A stretch of 64,000 nt of DNA, taken from assembly GCA_937873665.1 (NCBI GenBank), contig CALMYW010000516.1, positions 1 to 64,000 of the forward strand, read 5' to 3'. Positions 36,298-46,254 of the stretch are shown one piece after another. Position numbers and translations under genes: made by a program. Under the pieces are notes generated by a model that saw nothing but the letters and a program-made list of their open reading frames with translations, did no database searches and was not told the DNA's origin. Numbering within the stretch: position 1 is the stretch's first letter; every line of letters begins with the position of its first letter. This DNA comes from an uncultured Sphingorhabdus sp. (lineage in GTDB: Bacteria; Pseudomonadota; Alphaproteobacteria; Sphingomonadales; Sphingomonadaceae).

Positions 36298-37209
36298 TCA
36301 CATGGCGGTTAGTTGAAAATGAACTCGACCGTTCCAATAGGAACGAATGGGGCTGCCTTCCGCATCGATAGCCGGACTAAAATTTGCACTTCGGACCAGC
36401 GCATTGCAGACGGCATCGTCAAATTCTTTTTTTCGCGTAGTTTCCTGAATATGGCATCCGACTACCTGCCCATTTTCGTCAACATCGAGCCTATATTCGA
36501 CAATAGAAGATTGACCTTCTGCCAACATTTTTTTTGGATAGTCGTTGCTGTTGATCCATGCCCCCGGATCCCCAATAGGTAGCACCTTTTGTTTCAACTT
36601 TTTATGTTTCTCGACGTCTAGCCCCCAATGCACCATTAGTTCATCGATGCAGTTGTTCAAAGCGGCGAAGGGACGGTCCATCGCTCCTAATTCCAGTTGG
36701 ATAGGCTTGTGAAGCGGCATTCTCGCACGAAGGTAGGTCACCACTTTTTCGCGATCAGCCCCTATTTTAGCATCATCATAATATCCGTTCGAATTTGACT
36801 CGCCCGTCTGGCTCTGCCCGATTTCTGTCATTGGCGCCAACCGAATAGCTGAACTCATAATTGCGGCGGGCATCGTCGGCCCCAAAAATCCGACCAGAAA
36901 GTCGACTCGCTGTTCCCTTTCATTCGGACCAAACTGCAATGTGGCGATTCCGCTCGATTTCATTCGAAAGGGTTCACCTGCAAGGGTTAGGTTAAATTGA
37001 TCACCTGGGCTAAAACGACTAAATGTTACAATAACTTGGTTTTCGTCCTGGCCGAACTGCCTGATCAACCGGCAACCGTCATTTTGATATTCGGCAACCC
37101 ATTTTGAAGTTGGCAGGAGGCGCAGAGGTGAAGCGTCACTTTTCGCCTCTGATCGCGCACTCAAAAACAGTGAGACAAAAATCATTGTCCACAGCAATAT
37201 CAATCGCAT
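36298..37209 (-). CDS. Exported protein with TonB C-terminal domain
   Basis: A 303-residue protein with a signal peptide (MRLILLWTMIFVSLFLSARS). The last 90 residues match the TonB_C fold: AWINSNDYPKKMLAEGQSSI, VEYRLDVDENGQVVGCHI and a final NGRVHFQL. There is no proline-rich spacer or N-terminal anchor of a true TonB, so it is not a normal energy transducer. The N-terminal 200 residues are unrecognised. Codon use is AT-richer than in the neighbours. It converges with the patatin gene, 3 bp apart. Confidence 0.8.
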   Translation of the reverse strand: MRLILLWTMIFVSLFLSARSEAKSDASPLRLLPTSKWVAEYQNDGCRLIRQFGQDENQVIVTFSRFSPGDQFNLTLAGEPFRMKSSGIATLQFGPNEREQRVDFLVGFLGPTMPAAIMSSAIRLAPMTEIGQSQTGESNSNGYYDDAKIGADREKVVTYLRARMPLHKPIQLELGAMDRPFAALNNCIDELMVHWGLDVEKHKKLKQKVLPIGDPGAWINSNDYPKKMLAEGQSSIVEYRLDVDENGQVVGCHIQETTRKKEFDDAVCNALVRSANFSPAIDAEGSPIRSYWNGRVHFQLTAM

Positions 37210-37334
37210 GGCCCATCTACCCCCCATTTAAACCTGCAATTCGGATGCACCGACTCCACAAGCTTAATAAAGGTGCAAAGTCTCGAACACTTTTTCGATA
37301 AACCAGTACACCGAGGCGCAATATGGGGACGGAA

Positions 37335-38522
37335 TCAGGCCGCGGTTTGCATCTCGATTTCCCCCGCATCGGCGAGCAATTTCAGCATCACCGCCGCACC
37401 GCATTGTTGCGACTTGGCGGTCTGGCTGAACTTGCCATCGGCAACAAATTTGCCGCGCTCATAATGGTTGGAAAAGCTCCACAAATAGGGCGTCGGCACG
37501 CCAAGCCCGCGATAGCCAAGACCATTATAGGCCTCGAGCCGATAGAGCGTGCGTTCGAGGCTCCAGTCCTTTTGTCCGGTATAACCAAGCAGCCGCAGAG
37601 CATCGTTAGCGCTCGATTCCCAGTCCGATGGCGGCAACCATTTTGTCGGCCGACCTGCAGGAACCTGTCGCGTGCGCGCTGTCAGCGGGAAATCGCCATT
37701 GTGCAGGTGCGCGCGGAAATTGAAGCTCGCCTCCAGTCCGTGGGTGACCGCGATGAAATACCAGGGAACGCCTGTCTGCGCCTCGACCGTTTCATAACGG
37801 CTGCGCGCCTTTCGGATCAGATCGAGATGCCAGTCGACGGTTTCCTGATATTGCGGACGCACGGTCAGTTTGCGGAACAGCCGTGCATATTCGGCCTTGA
37901 GGGCAGCAAATTCGCGCGATTTGCTCAAGGGACGGTCGGGTTCGTCGATAATGGGCACGGTTGCAGCTTCGGCAGGAGCTGGAGTGGTTGGCAGCGGCGG
38001 GGCACCGGGAACAAAGATGATTTCACCTTGCGGCGTTTCAGGCTGGACCAGATAGCGCTGCTCTTCCGGCAGAAACGGTTTCACACCAGCGTCGCCGAAA
38101 CCCAATTTGAGCGCTTCGGGCAGTTCGTGCTGGCTTTGATGCAGTTCGGCGAGCAATTCGCCAGCCTTGTCGGCAAAAGGAGGGTCAATATCCTCGCTTC
38201 GGTCAATCAGCGCAACCAAGCGCGGCATCGCCATCTGATAGAGCGAATCCGCCAAATCGGAGAGCGACTGTCCTTTGCGCGTTTCGAGGGGTGAATTGGG
38301 CAGACCTTTGCGGTCGGCTTCGCGTTCCAGTTGAACCACGGCTTCGGCAATACGTAGAAAGTTTAATGGCTTGCGCGGGATCAACTCGATGACCTGTTTC
38401 GGTAAGTCGAGCCCGAGGATGCGGCCGTCCTGCGCAAATACACGCTGGCCAATGAACGATGCAATCACACCGCCACCGGCCAGCTTCAAAAAATCGCGTT
38501 TGTCGAAACCCTTGCCCGCCAT
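37335..38522 (-). CDS. Lysozyme-like protein with Tat-like signal
   Basis: A 395-residue exported protein. The N-terminus DKRDFLKLAGGGVIASFIG resembles a Tat signal with Lys-Arg in place of Arg-Arg. The C-terminal 190 residues resemble the lysozyme-family COG5526: WHLDLIRKARSRYETVEAQTG, GVPWYFIAVTHGLEASFNF with the likely catalytic glutamate, and YNGLGYRGLGVPTPYLWSFS. The middle contains a Pro/Ala-rich linker. Peptidoglycan cleavage is inferred. It follows dnaJ by 67 bp on the same strand. Confidence 0.8.
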   Translation of the reverse strand: MAGKGFDKRDFLKLAGGGVIASFIGQRVFAQDGRILGLDLPKQVIELIPRKPLNFLRIAEAVVQLEREADRKGLPNSPLETRKGQSLSDLADSLYQMAMPRLVALIDRSEDIDPPFADKAGELLAELHQSQHELPEALKLGFGDAGVKPFLPEEQRYLVQPETPQGEIIFVPGAPPLPTTPAPAEAATVPIIDEPDRPLSKSREFAALKAEYARLFRKLTVRPQYQETVDWHLDLIRKARSRYETVEAQTGVPWYFIAVTHGLEASFNFRAHLHNGDFPLTARTRQVPAGRPTKWLPPSDWESSANDALRLLGYTGQKDWSLERTLYRLEAYNGLGYRGLGVPTPYLWSFSNHYERGKFVADGKFSQTAKSQQCGAAVMLKLLADAGEIEMQTAA

Positions 38523-38589
38523 CGACTCGCTCCCATCGAAGCGAGCATAACATTGGGCATAAAGCGAGTCTTGTACCCGCCTGCAGATT

Positions 38590-39714
38590 TTACTCGGTCA
38601 AATCGTCCCAGAATTCCTTGACCTTGTCGAAGAAACCGCGCGACTGCGGGCATTCCTCGCCGGTTTCGGTCTCGCGGAATTCGCAGAGCAATTCCTTTTG
38701 CCGTGCGGTCAATCTTGTCGGGGTCTCGACGTCGATCTGGATGACAAGGTCGCCCCTGCCGCGTCCTTGCAGCACAGGCATGCCCGCACCGCGGACGCGG
38801 AGCTGCTTGCCCGACTGTATGCCTTCGGGGATGTTGACACTGTGCTTGCTGCCATCAGGTCCGGGGATTTCGATTTCACCGCCCAGCGCCGCTTTGGTGA
38901 AGCTGATCGGCGCGCGGCAGAACAAAGTCGTCCCGTCGCGTTCGAACACCTTGTGGCGCGCGATGTGCATGAAGATGTAGAGGTCGCCCGCAGGCGCACC
39001 GTTCGGCCCCGCTTCTCCCTTGCCAGCCACACGGATACGTGTGCCTTCATCGACGCCTGGCGGAATGGTAACTTCAATCTTCTGCCGCTCGTCTACTCGG
39101 CCTTCACCACCGCATTTGCGGCACGGATCTTCGATCACTTCGCCACGACCGTGACAGGTCGGACAGGTGCGTTCTACAACGAAAAAGCCCTGCTGCGCGC
39201 GCACCTTGCCATGCCCGCCGCACAAATTGCATCGGCGCGTACTGGTGCCCGGTTTCGCACCCGTGCCTTCGCAGTCACCGCATTTCGCGGCAACATCGAT
39301 CGCGATTTCGGTGGTGCGGCCATGGAATGCGTCTTCAAGACTGATTTCCAGATCATAGCGCAAATCCGCGCCGCGCACCGGCCCACGCTGGCGACCACCA
39401 CCAAAGGCATCGCCGAAAAAGCTTTCAAAAATGTCGGAGAAGTCGCCAAAGCCGGCACCGCTGCGGCCACCGCCCATGCCGCCATTTTCAAACGCAGCCT
39501 TGCCATATTGGTCATAGGCGGCGCGCTTCTGCGGGTCTTTCAGCACTTCATAGGCTTCGTTGACCGCCTTGAAACGGGCTTCAGCTTCGGCATCGCCGGG
39601 GTTGCGATCCGGGTGAAATTGCATCGCCATGCGGCGATAGGCGGATTTCAGCGTCTTGTCGTCCGCCGTCCGCTCACATTCCAGCAATTCGTAATAATCA
39701 ATGTCGAGGCTCAA
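38590..39714 (-). CDS. dnaJ: Chaperone protein DnaJ
   Basis: A 374-residue type I J-protein, co-chaperone of DnaK. The J domain has H34-P-D36, a Gly/Phe-rich linker follows (about 75-105), the zinc centre has four CxxCxGxG repeats ([32 protein letters not shown]), and the C-terminal substrate-binding domains end near residue 345. It is downstream of dnaK, separated by 131 bp that contain a family A repeat. Confidence 0.98.
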   Translation of the reverse strand: MSLDIDYYELLECERTADDKTLKSAYRRMAMQFHPDRNPGDAEAEARFKAVNEAYEVLKDPQKRAAYDQYGKAAFENGGMGGGRSGAGFGDFSDIFESFFGDAFGGGRQRGPVRGADLRYDLEISLEDAFHGRTTEIAIDVAAKCGDCEGTGAKPGTSTRRCNLCGGHGKVRAQQGFFVVERTCPTCHGRGEVIEDPCRKCGGEGRVDERQKIEVTIPPGVDEGTRIRVAGKGEAGPNGAPAGDLYIFMHIARHKVFERDGTTLFCRAPISFTKAALGGEIEIPGPDGSKHSVNIPEGIQSGKQLRVRGAGMPVLQGRGRGDLVIQIDVETPTRLTARQKELLCEFRETETGEECPQSRGFFDKVKEFWDDLTE

Positions 39715-39739
39715 GGCATACCACTCCCACCTCCCACTT

Positions 39740-39825
39740 CGTCATTCCCGCGAAGGCGGGAATCCATCACCTGCTATTGAAATTTCGACATCCGGTGATG
39801 GACCCCCGCCTACGCGGGGGTGACG
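39740..39825. repeat. 86-bp intergenic repeat, family A copy 3
   Basis: Same length as the copies at 279-364 and 8408-8493 but in opposite orientation: it begins CGTCATTCCCGCGAAGGCGG and ends CCCCGCCTACGCGGGGGTGACG in two arms. It lies between dnaK and dnaJ, where its hairpins could process or stabilise the shared mRNA and lower dnaJ relative to dnaK (inference). Confidence 0.9.
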
Positions 39826-39845
39826 AAAATGGGCTTTACCTTAGC

Positions 39846-41750
39846 TTAGTCCTTTTTATCCTCGTCAACTTCAGAAAACTCGGCGTCGACGACATCATCG
39901 TCAGCCGGAGCTTCTTCCGAGGGAGCAGCCGACGCACCTGCCGCCTGTTCCTGTTCGTAGATCGCCTGACCCATCTTCATCGCGACCTGGGCCAAGGCAT
40001 TCGCCTTTTCCTTCATCGCTTCGGGGTCGCCGCCTTCGATGGCCGCCTTGGTTTCGCCCATGGCTGCCTCGATTTCAGCCTTCAGACCAGCGTCAATCTT
40101 GTCGCCATGCTCTTCAAGCTGCTTTTCGGTGCTGTGAACGAGGCTTTCGGCATTGTTCTTGGCTTCGGCAGCCTCGCGGCGCTTCTTGTCTTCTTCGGCA
40201 AACTGCTCGGCATCGCGGACCATCTGGTCGATGTCAGCATCGGACAGACCGCCAGACGCCTGGATCTTGATCTGCTGCTCCTTACCGGTGCCCTTGTCCT
40301 TCGCGGTCACGCTGACCAGACCGTTGGCGTCGATATCGAAAGTTACTTCGATCTGCGGAACGCCGCGCGGTGCTGGCGGAATGCCGACAAGGTCGAAATT
40401 GCCCAGCAGCTTGTTGTCTGCCGCCATTTCACGCTCGCCCTGGAACACGCGGATCGTCACGGCGTTCTGGTTGTCGTCCGCCGTCGAGTAAACCTGCGAC
40501 TTCTTGGTCGGGATCGTCGTGTTGCGGTCGATCATACGGGTGAACACGCCGCCCAGCGTTTCGATACCGAGCGAGAGCGGGGTCACGTCGAGCAGCAGCA
40601 CGTCCTTGACGTCGCCCTGCAACACACCCGCCTGAATGGCAGCACCCATGGCAACGACTTCATCGGGGTTCACGCCGACATGCGGTTCCTTGCCAAAGAA
40701 GGCCTTCACGACTTCGCGCACCTTGGGCATGCGGGTCATACCGCCGACCATCACGACTTCGTCAATCGCGTCTGCCTTCAGGCCTGCGTCGGCCAACGCC
40801 TTTTTGCATGGCTCGAGCGTGCGCTTGATCAGGTCGTCGACCAGCTTTTCGAGGTCTGCGCGGCTGATATTCTTGACGAGGTGCTTCGGACCATTCTGGT
40901 CTGCGGTGATGAACGGCAGGTTGACTTCGGTCGTCTGCGCAGAGGAAAGCTCGATCTTCGCCTTTTCGGCAGCTTCCTTCAAACGCTGCAGCGCAAGCTT
41001 GTCTTTGGTCAGGTCAATGCCTTCGGCCTTCTGGAAATCGGCTGCGAGGAATTCGACCAGCTTGCTGTCGAAATCTTCACCGCCCAGGAAGGTGTCACCA
41101 TTGGTCGACTTCACCTCGAACACGCCGTCGCCGACTTCGAGGACCGAAATATCGAATGTACCGCCACCAAGGTCATAAACCGCGATGGTCTTGTTCTCGT
41201 CCTTGTCGAGGCCATAAGCGAGCGCTGCTGCAGTCGGCTCGTTGATGATGCGCAGCACTTCAAGACCGGCAATCTGGCCGGCATCCTTGGTTGCCTGACG
41301 TTGGGCGTCGTTAAAGTAAGCGGGAACGGTGATGACCGCCTGCGTTACGGTTTCGCCCAGATAGGCTTCCGCTGTTTCCTTCATCTTCTGCAAGGTGAAG
41401 GCGCTGATCTGAGACGGGGAGTAATCTTCTCCACCCGCCTTGACCCAAGCGTCGCCATTCTTGCCCTTGACGATATTATAGGGGACGAGTTCCATGTCCT
41501 TCTTGGTCATGGGGTCGTCAAAGCGGCGGCCGATCAGGCGCTTCACCGCGTAAATCGTGTTGTCCGGATTGGTCACCGCCTGGCGCTTGGCGGGCTGGCC
41601 GATCAGGCGCTCACCATCTTTCGCAAAGGCGACGATAGACGGCGTCGTGCGCGCGCCTTCCGCATTTTCAATAACCTTCGGCTGGCCGCCTTCCATCACA
41701 GCAACGCAGCTGTTTGTGGTGCCCAGATCGATACCAATAACTTTTGCCAT
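39846..41750 (-). CDS. dnaK: Molecular chaperone DnaK (Hsp70)
   Basis: A 634-residue Hsp70. The ATPase domain opens with [19 protein letters not shown] and includes [19 protein letters not shown] and [12 protein letters not shown]; the substrate-binding domain includes [17 protein letters not shown] and [14 protein letters not shown]; the helical lid ends in the acidic tail [17 protein letters not shown]. Complete and normal in length. An RpoH-type promoter lies about 80 bp upstream. Confidence 0.99.
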   Translation of the reverse strand: MAKVIGIDLGTTNSCVAVMEGGQPKVIENAEGARTTPSIVAFAKDGERLIGQPAKRQAVTNPDNTIYAVKRLIGRRFDDPMTKKDMELVPYNIVKGKNGDAWVKAGGEDYSPSQISAFTLQKMKETAEAYLGETVTQAVITVPAYFNDAQRQATKDAGQIAGLEVLRIINEPTAAALAYGLDKDENKTIAVYDLGGGTFDISVLEVGDGVFEVKSTNGDTFLGGEDFDSKLVEFLAADFQKAEGIDLTKDKLALQRLKEAAEKAKIELSSAQTTEVNLPFITADQNGPKHLVKNISRADLEKLVDDLIKRTLEPCKKALADAGLKADAIDEVVMVGGMTRMPKVREVVKAFFGKEPHVGVNPDEVVAMGAAIQAGVLQGDVKDVLLLDVTPLSLGIETLGGVFTRMIDRNTTIPTKKSQVYSTADDNQNAVTIRVFQGEREMAADNKLLGNFDLVGIPPAPRGVPQIEVTFDIDANGLVSVTAKDKGTGKEQQIKIQASGGLSDADIDQMVRDAEQFAEEDKKRREAAEAKNNAESLVHSTEKQLEEHGDKIDAGLKAEIEAAMGETKAAIEGGDPEAMKEKANALAQVAMKMGQAIYEQEQAAGASAAPSEEAPADDDVVDAEFSEVDEDKKD

Positions 41751-41831
41751 TACAAATTACCCCGATAACTAAATTAGCCCTGTTTTTGGCGAGCAGCCCT
41801 ATCAGGCACTGCAGCCAAACATGCGAGGGCG

Positions 41832-41859
41832 ATATAGGTGGCAAATTGCTTGGCACAAG
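41832..41859 (-). promoter_or_regulatory. RpoH (sigma-32) type promoter of dnaK
   Basis: On the minus strand CTTG (41859-41856), 17 bases, then CCTATAT (41838-41832). This fits the alphaproteobacterial heat-shock consensus CTTG-N17/18-CYTATNT. The transcript would have a leader of about 75 bases before dnaK. The same arrangement precedes grpE. Confidence 0.65.
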
Positions 41860-41934
41860 GCTTCGCCCGGCTTACATTGTCAAAAAGGCGGGCAATGCCC
41901 CGTTTCAGAACGAAAAAGTCGAACCGGAAAGATT

Positions 41935-42426
41935 ATGACAATGCTGAACATGCGCGCACGATTGGGACTATTTGCCGCTCCGTTGCTGGTAGCCGTTCTG
42001 GCAAGCTGCGGCCCCACGCCGCAACTTCGCGTCCACGACGCGGTGGTCAAGCTGAACCCGGTCGATAGCAATCCGTCGGCCATGTATTTCACGATCCGCG
42101 GCGGGCCCAAGGACGTCTATCTGATGTCGGTCACCTCGCGTTCGGCACTCCGCACCGAAATGCACGAGAGCAAGGTCGATCCCAAGACCGGCGCGATGAC
42201 GATGCGTCCGCTGACCCGCGTTTTCATCCCGGCAGATGGCAAGGTCGAATTCAAGCGCGGCGGCAAGCATGTGATGGTCTGGGGTGTCAATCTGGTCGGC
42301 CGCCGACTGGGTGAGATGGAAACGCAATTCCTGTTTTCAAACAATGAACGCATCCTCGTCAAAGCCCGTGTCGAGGAAATGGACGGCCGCGAACCCGACG
42401 AGAAGACAGGCCACAATAACCACTGA
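41935..42426 (+). CDS. PCu(A)C-type copper chaperone lipoprotein
   Basis: A 163-residue periplasmic lipoprotein; the lipobox is LASC25 after a hydrophobic helix. The copper-site pattern of the family is close to standard: H77-x10-M88-x23-H112-x-M114 (TEMHESK, GAMTMRP, GGKHVMV). Such proteins deliver Cu(I) to the CuA or CuB centre of cytochrome c oxidase. The start at 41935 has GGAAAG upstream; a second ATG at 41941 is possible. It is the first gene of a coupled trio (overlaps 1 and 4 bp). Confidence 0.88.
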   Translation: MTMLNMRARLGLFAAPLLVAVLASCGPTPQLRVHDAVVKLNPVDSNPSAMYFTIRGGPKDVYLMSVTSRSALRTEMHESKVDPKTGAMTMRPLTRVFIPADGKVEFKRGGKHVMVWGVNLVGRRLGEMETQFLFSNNERILVKARVEEMDGREPDEKTGHNNH

Positions 42427-42911
42427 TGTTTGGTCCGCACCCATCAGGACGGCCAATGACAGCGCGCGAGATCAAACTTGCGCGCTCGGTGTTTCACGAT
42501 GCCATCGACTATGAAAAGGTGCGCATCCACAAACGCAAATGGTGGTGGTTCCAGCCGCGCAAGATCACCATGGCGCCCGACGGGCATTTATGGTTCCACC
42601 CCGATAGCGACCTGTTCTGCGACGATTTTTGCGACCGCGATCTGGGATTGCAGGGGCTGTTCATTCACGAGTTGGTTCATGTCTGGCAGCACCAGCAGGG
42701 CATTTTCCTGCCACTCCGGCGCTATCCGTTCAGCAGTTATAATTATGTGCTGAAACCCGGCTGGATGCTGGAGCGCTATGGCATCGAGCAGCAGGCAGAA
42801 ATCGTCCGCCACTATTTCCTTTTGAAGAACAAGGCGAAGGTGCCAGGCGCCCCTCCATTGGAACAATATGAGGGCGTGTTGCCTTTCGGCAAAAAAGCGA
42901 CCGCGAAATGA
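42426..42911 (+). CDS. HExxH-containing protein (vgr-related/DUF4157-like)
   Basis: A 161-residue protein with a zincin-like motif H81-E-L-V-H85 (FIHELVHVWQHQQG), the pattern of DUF4157-type proteins. Basic and Trp-rich residues 34-45 precede it. No signal peptide is evident. Sphingomonad relatives are often labelled vgr-related, without evidence for type VI secretion, and none is seen here. Its start overlaps the copper-chaperone stop by 1 base (TGATG). Activity as a metallopeptidase is possible but unproven. Confidence 0.75.
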   Translation: MFGPHPSGRPMTAREIKLARSVFHDAIDYEKVRIHKRKWWWFQPRKITMAPDGHLWFHPDSDLFCDDFCDRDLGLQGLFIHELVHVWQHQQGIFLPLRRYPFSSYNYVLKPGWMLERYGIEQQAEIVRHYFLLKNKAKVPGAPPLEQYEGVLPFGKKATAK

Positions 42912-43486
42912 TGTCGCAGTTCGAATTCATTTTTTCGCTCTACAGCCTGTTGCTCGGCCTCTCGCTGGTCGAACTCCTGTCGGGGCTGGGCAAGACGGTG
43001 AAGGCGCGGCTGCATGTTGATGAAGAGACGAAGGCCGGATACCGCATCGGCTGGCTGACGCCGTTGCTCGGCCTGTTCGTCATGCTCGACCTCCTGTCCT
43101 TCTGGGGGGCGGCCTGGGCGGTGCGTGACATCATTGCCGTATCGGGCGGCTGGATGATGGGCACGATGCTGTTTGCGAGCGCCTATTACCTCGCCGCCCA
43201 TCTGGTTTTCCCTGAAAGCATCCCGAAAAACGGCGATCTCGACCCGCATTATTTCCACGTCCGGCGGATTGTACTCGGGATGCTGTTTGCACTGTTGTTC
43301 GTGCAACTCACATTCTACCTCTCCCACCCCGACTTGTCGGAGCGTCTGGTCAATCCACTCGCACTGGGTCTGACGGCAGTTCTAATTGCTCTAATGACAG
43401 CAGCCTTTTTCGTCAAATCGAAGACCATGAACATCGCTGTCCTGATCGCGCTTATCGTCCGCTATGCGGCGGTGTATCTTATCTGA
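42908..43486 (+). CDS. Polytopic membrane protein
   Basis: A 192-residue protein with about six hydrophobic helices (for example FIFSLYSLLLGLSLVELLSG, WLTPLLGLFVMLDLLSFWG, LGMLFALLFVQLTFYL and a C-terminal IAVLIALIVRYAAVYL). I do not recognise the family. It overlaps the HExxH gene by 4 bp (ATGA), so the three genes are likely cotranscribed. Confidence 0.75.
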   Translation: MMSQFEFIFSLYSLLLGLSLVELLSGLGKTVKARLHVDEETKAGYRIGWLTPLLGLFVMLDLLSFWGAAWAVRDIIAVSGGWMMGTMLFASAYYLAAHLVFPESIPKNGDLDPHYFHVRRIVLGMLFALLFVQLTFYLSHPDLSERLVNPLALGLTAVLIALMTAAFFVKSKTMNIAVLIALIVRYAAVYLI

Positions 43487-43580
43487 GGACTACTGATACA
43501 CTCCCGCTTGCGCAAACCGGTTTCAATTGATACCAAATCAGTAGAGGTGGCCCAACCCGCACCTCGCCCAAGAGACTTCC

Positions 43581-44738
43581 ATGAAACTTGAAGATTTTGG
43601 CCTCAGCGCAGAGCGTGGCTACCTCTCAACCCATGAAATCGATGAAATTTCGTTGCCCGATAGCTTCGACGAAATGCTGGATGCAGCGGCCAGCCTGTCG
43701 GACCTGATTACCTCAGGCCGCGTGCGCCATTTCCTGAAGCAGGTGGGCCATCCCGATATGGCGGCCTTCCTTGCGACCGCCAGCAATGAACAGGTGCGCA
43801 CCGCGATGGTGCATTACAGCTTCCTCGTGCAGGCCTATGTCTGGGGAGAGGCCGAAGCGCCGACCACCCTGCCCGCAAATCTCGCAATCCCGATTTGCGC
43901 CATCGGCGACGATCTGGGACTGCCGCCGCTGCTCCCTTATTCGGGCTATGTGCTCGATAACTGGTACCGGCTCGACAAGTCCGGTGGCATCAGCCTGGAT
44001 AATATCGCGATGCACCAGAATTTCCTTGGCGGTCAGGACGAGAACTGGTTCGTCCTTGTCCATGTCGCGATCGAGGCCGAAGCAGGCCGCGCATTGCAGT
44101 TGGCGACCGCATTGGTTGATGCGGCGGCACAGCAAGACGCAGTCAAAGTCGAGCAACTGCTGACCGACATGAACAGCGTCTGGGATGCGATGAACGCGCA
44201 TTTTGATCGCATGCCTGAACGCTGCGATCCCTATATCTATTATCAACGCGTGCGCCCTTATATCCACGGCTGGAAGAACAATCCGGCGATGCCCGAAGGC
44301 CTGATCTACGAAGGCGTTGCCAAATATGCCGGTAAACCACAGGCATTTCGAGGGCAAACCGGTTCGCAAAGCTCGATTGTTCCCGCGATGGACGGGCTGT
44401 TTCAGGTTGTGCACGAAAGCGATCCGTTGCGCGAGTTTCTCGATGAACTCCACCAATACCGCCCGCCACAGCACCGCGCCTTTATCGACGCGGTTCGTGA
44501 GGCCAGCACTTTGCGCGACTTCGCCAAAACGCAAAACCAGTCGGTCAAGGATTCCTTCAACGCCTGCGTCGAACAGGTCGCGCGCTTCCGCACCCGCCAC
44601 CTCGAATATGCCGCCAGCTATATCAACAAACAGGCCCCATCAGGCGCGGGCAACGATACCGATGTCGGCACCGGCGGCACGCCGTTCATGAAATACCTCA
44701 AAAAGCACCGCGACGAAAATCGCGCGCAGACGATCTAA
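43581..44738 (+). CDS. Indoleamine 2,3-dioxygenase family protein
   Basis: A 385-residue haem dioxygenase of the IDO family, which opens the indole ring of tryptophan to N-formylkynurenine. Family motifs: LPPLLPYSGYVLDNWYRLD in the N-terminal domain, YRPPQHRAFI, the proximal-histidine helix RTRHLEYAASYI, and GTGGTPFMKYL at the C-terminus. No kynurenine-pathway partner lies next to it, so the substrate could differ from tryptophan. It converges with the MATE gene, overlapping by 4 bp. Confidence 0.92.
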   Translation: MKLEDFGLSAERGYLSTHEIDEISLPDSFDEMLDAAASLSDLITSGRVRHFLKQVGHPDMAAFLATASNEQVRTAMVHYSFLVQAYVWGEAEAPTTLPANLAIPICAIGDDLGLPPLLPYSGYVLDNWYRLDKSGGISLDNIAMHQNFLGGQDENWFVLVHVAIEAEAGRALQLATALVDAAAQQDAVKVEQLLTDMNSVWDAMNAHFDRMPERCDPYIYYQRVRPYIHGWKNNPAMPEGLIYEGVAKYAGKPQAFRGQTGSQSSIVPAMDGLFQVVHESDPLREFLDELHQYRPPQHRAFIDAVREASTLRDFAKTQNQSVKDSFNACVEQVARFRTRHLEYAASYINKQAPSGAGNDTDVGTGGTPFMKYLKKHRDENRAQTI

Positions 44739-46138
44739 TTCGTCGGAACAAGTCTCAGCCGGTGGCGCATCAGCCACCGGCTGAGGACCAATGCGGCAAC
44801 AATGCCAAGGCCGAGCGCCAGGCCGATCCAGATGCCGACACCATCATAGCCACGGTAAAAGGCTAGCCAAGCGCCAAAACCCAGCCCAACAACCCAATAG
44901 CCGAACGCGGCAAACAGCATCGGCCAGGTCGTATCCTGCAGCCCGCGCAACATGCCTGTGCCGACCACTTGCGCGCCATCGACGATCTGGAAAATGGCGG
45001 CGATAATCAGGAAGGAGACGGCTAGCCGCAGCACCTCTGCATTGCCCTTCAATTCGGGATCGAGGAAGAAACCGGCCAGCGTTCCAGGGATCGTCCAGAT
45101 CAATATTGCCATTGCGGTCATGAAGCCCACGCCCAGCGCGTAAGCCGTCCAGCCCGATAGCCGGATTGCCTCCGCATCACGCCTGCCATAGCCCAGCCCG
45201 ACCCGCACCGTCGCCGCTTGGGCGAGGCCCATCGGCACCATGAAGGTCATCGAAGCTATCTGGATCGCTACTGCATGGGCGGCGGCGGCCTCTATGCTGA
45301 TATAGCCCATAAGGAAGATTGCGGCGGCAAAGACCATCGCTTCAAAACCCATATGCAGTCCGATAGGAAAGCCCAGTTTCCAGATCGTGGCGAAACGCTG
45401 CCAATCGGCTCGCCACCAGCGGCCAAAAAGATGGTAGCGACGAAATTTGGGGTGCCGCATTGCGATGGCAGCCAGAAACAGGAACTGGAACAGCCCGGTC
45501 AGCGAACTGCCGATACCCGCCCCTACCAGCTCCAACCGTGGCAGACCGAAATGGCCGAAGATCAAACCATAGTTAAGCACGGCATTGACCACCACGGCCG
45601 CAAAGCCCGCGACCATCGTCCATTTGGGTAACTCCAGCGCAGCCATGAAGCTGCGCAGCGCGACAACGCCAAGCTGCGGCCACAAGAGCCACATGATAGC
45701 GCGCATGAATTGCCCCGTATCTTCGGCCAGCCTTTCCGGTTGCCCCGCCCATGCGAGGATATCGCCGGTGAACCACAAGAACACCCAGATCGGAACACAG
45801 ACCACCGTCGCCGACCACATCGACTGCCGGAATGTCCGGCGGATATCGCGTACCGAATAGGATTTGCGGCCAAGCTCCGCCGCCATCAATGGCGATCCGG
45901 CAACCACAATGCCGATCCCGACCAGCATCATCGCGAACAAAATGCCTGTCCCCAACGCGGAAGCCGCCAGCGCATCCGGCCCCAGCCGCGCAAGCAGAAA
46001 TACGTCGGTCGAATTGATCAAGACCATCGAGACGTTGGTCAAAATCAGTGGCCAGGCAAGCACCAGCGTAGCGCGAAGCTCGTCACGCCAGGGAGACTGG
46101 CTGTCCAAAAGGCTTGCTGCTGTGGCCATGACATTCAA
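44735..46138 (-). CDS. MATE family efflux transporter
   Basis: A 467-residue inner-membrane antiporter with 12 predicted helices in two similar halves; the first begins LVLAWPLILTNVSMVLINSTDVFLLARLG and the second around residue 245 with KLGFPIGLHMGFEAMVFAAA. It probably uses a Na+ or H+ gradient to export cationic drugs or metabolites. NorM-like within the family. No regulator is adjacent. Confidence 0.93.
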   Translation of the reverse strand: MNVMATAASLLDSQSPWRDELRATLVLAWPLILTNVSMVLINSTDVFLLARLGPDALAASALGTGILFAMMLVGIGIVVAGSPLMAAELGRKSYSVRDIRRTFRQSMWSATVVCVPIWVFLWFTGDILAWAGQPERLAEDTGQFMRAIMWLLWPQLGVVALRSFMAALELPKWTMVAGFAAVVVNAVLNYGLIFGHFGLPRLELVGAGIGSSLTGLFQFLFLAAIAMRHPKFRRYHLFGRWWRADWQRFATIWKLGFPIGLHMGFEAMVFAAAIFLMGYISIEAAAAHAVAIQIASMTFMVPMGLAQAATVRVGLGYGRRDAEAIRLSGWTAYALGVGFMTAMAILIWTIPGTLAGFFLDPELKGNAEVLRLAVSFLIIAAIFQIVDGAQVVGTGMLRGLQDTTWPMLFAAFGYWVVGLGFGAWLAFYRGYDGVGIWIGLALGLGIVAALVLSRWLMRHRLRLVPTN

Positions 46139-46254
46139 TTAGCCCAGCAATTTGCGCACGGCTAGTGCTGGCAGTGCTCTCTGCATTCCAGCTTGCGCTT
46201 TTGCATCACCTGTCACAAAAGCGCAACATTGGGGGATGGCAAAAAGGACTATAA

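Noticed and set aside
37323..38294. A 323-codon frame opposite the lysozyme-like gene
   Set aside because: Antisense shadow with no motif; the minus-strand protein has a clear signal and domain.
39777..41768. A 663-codon reading frame antisense to dnaK
   Set aside because: Long antisense frames opposite dnaK are a known result of its codon pattern in GC-rich genomes; the frame has no ribosome-binding site and no recognisable domain, and runs into a repeat.
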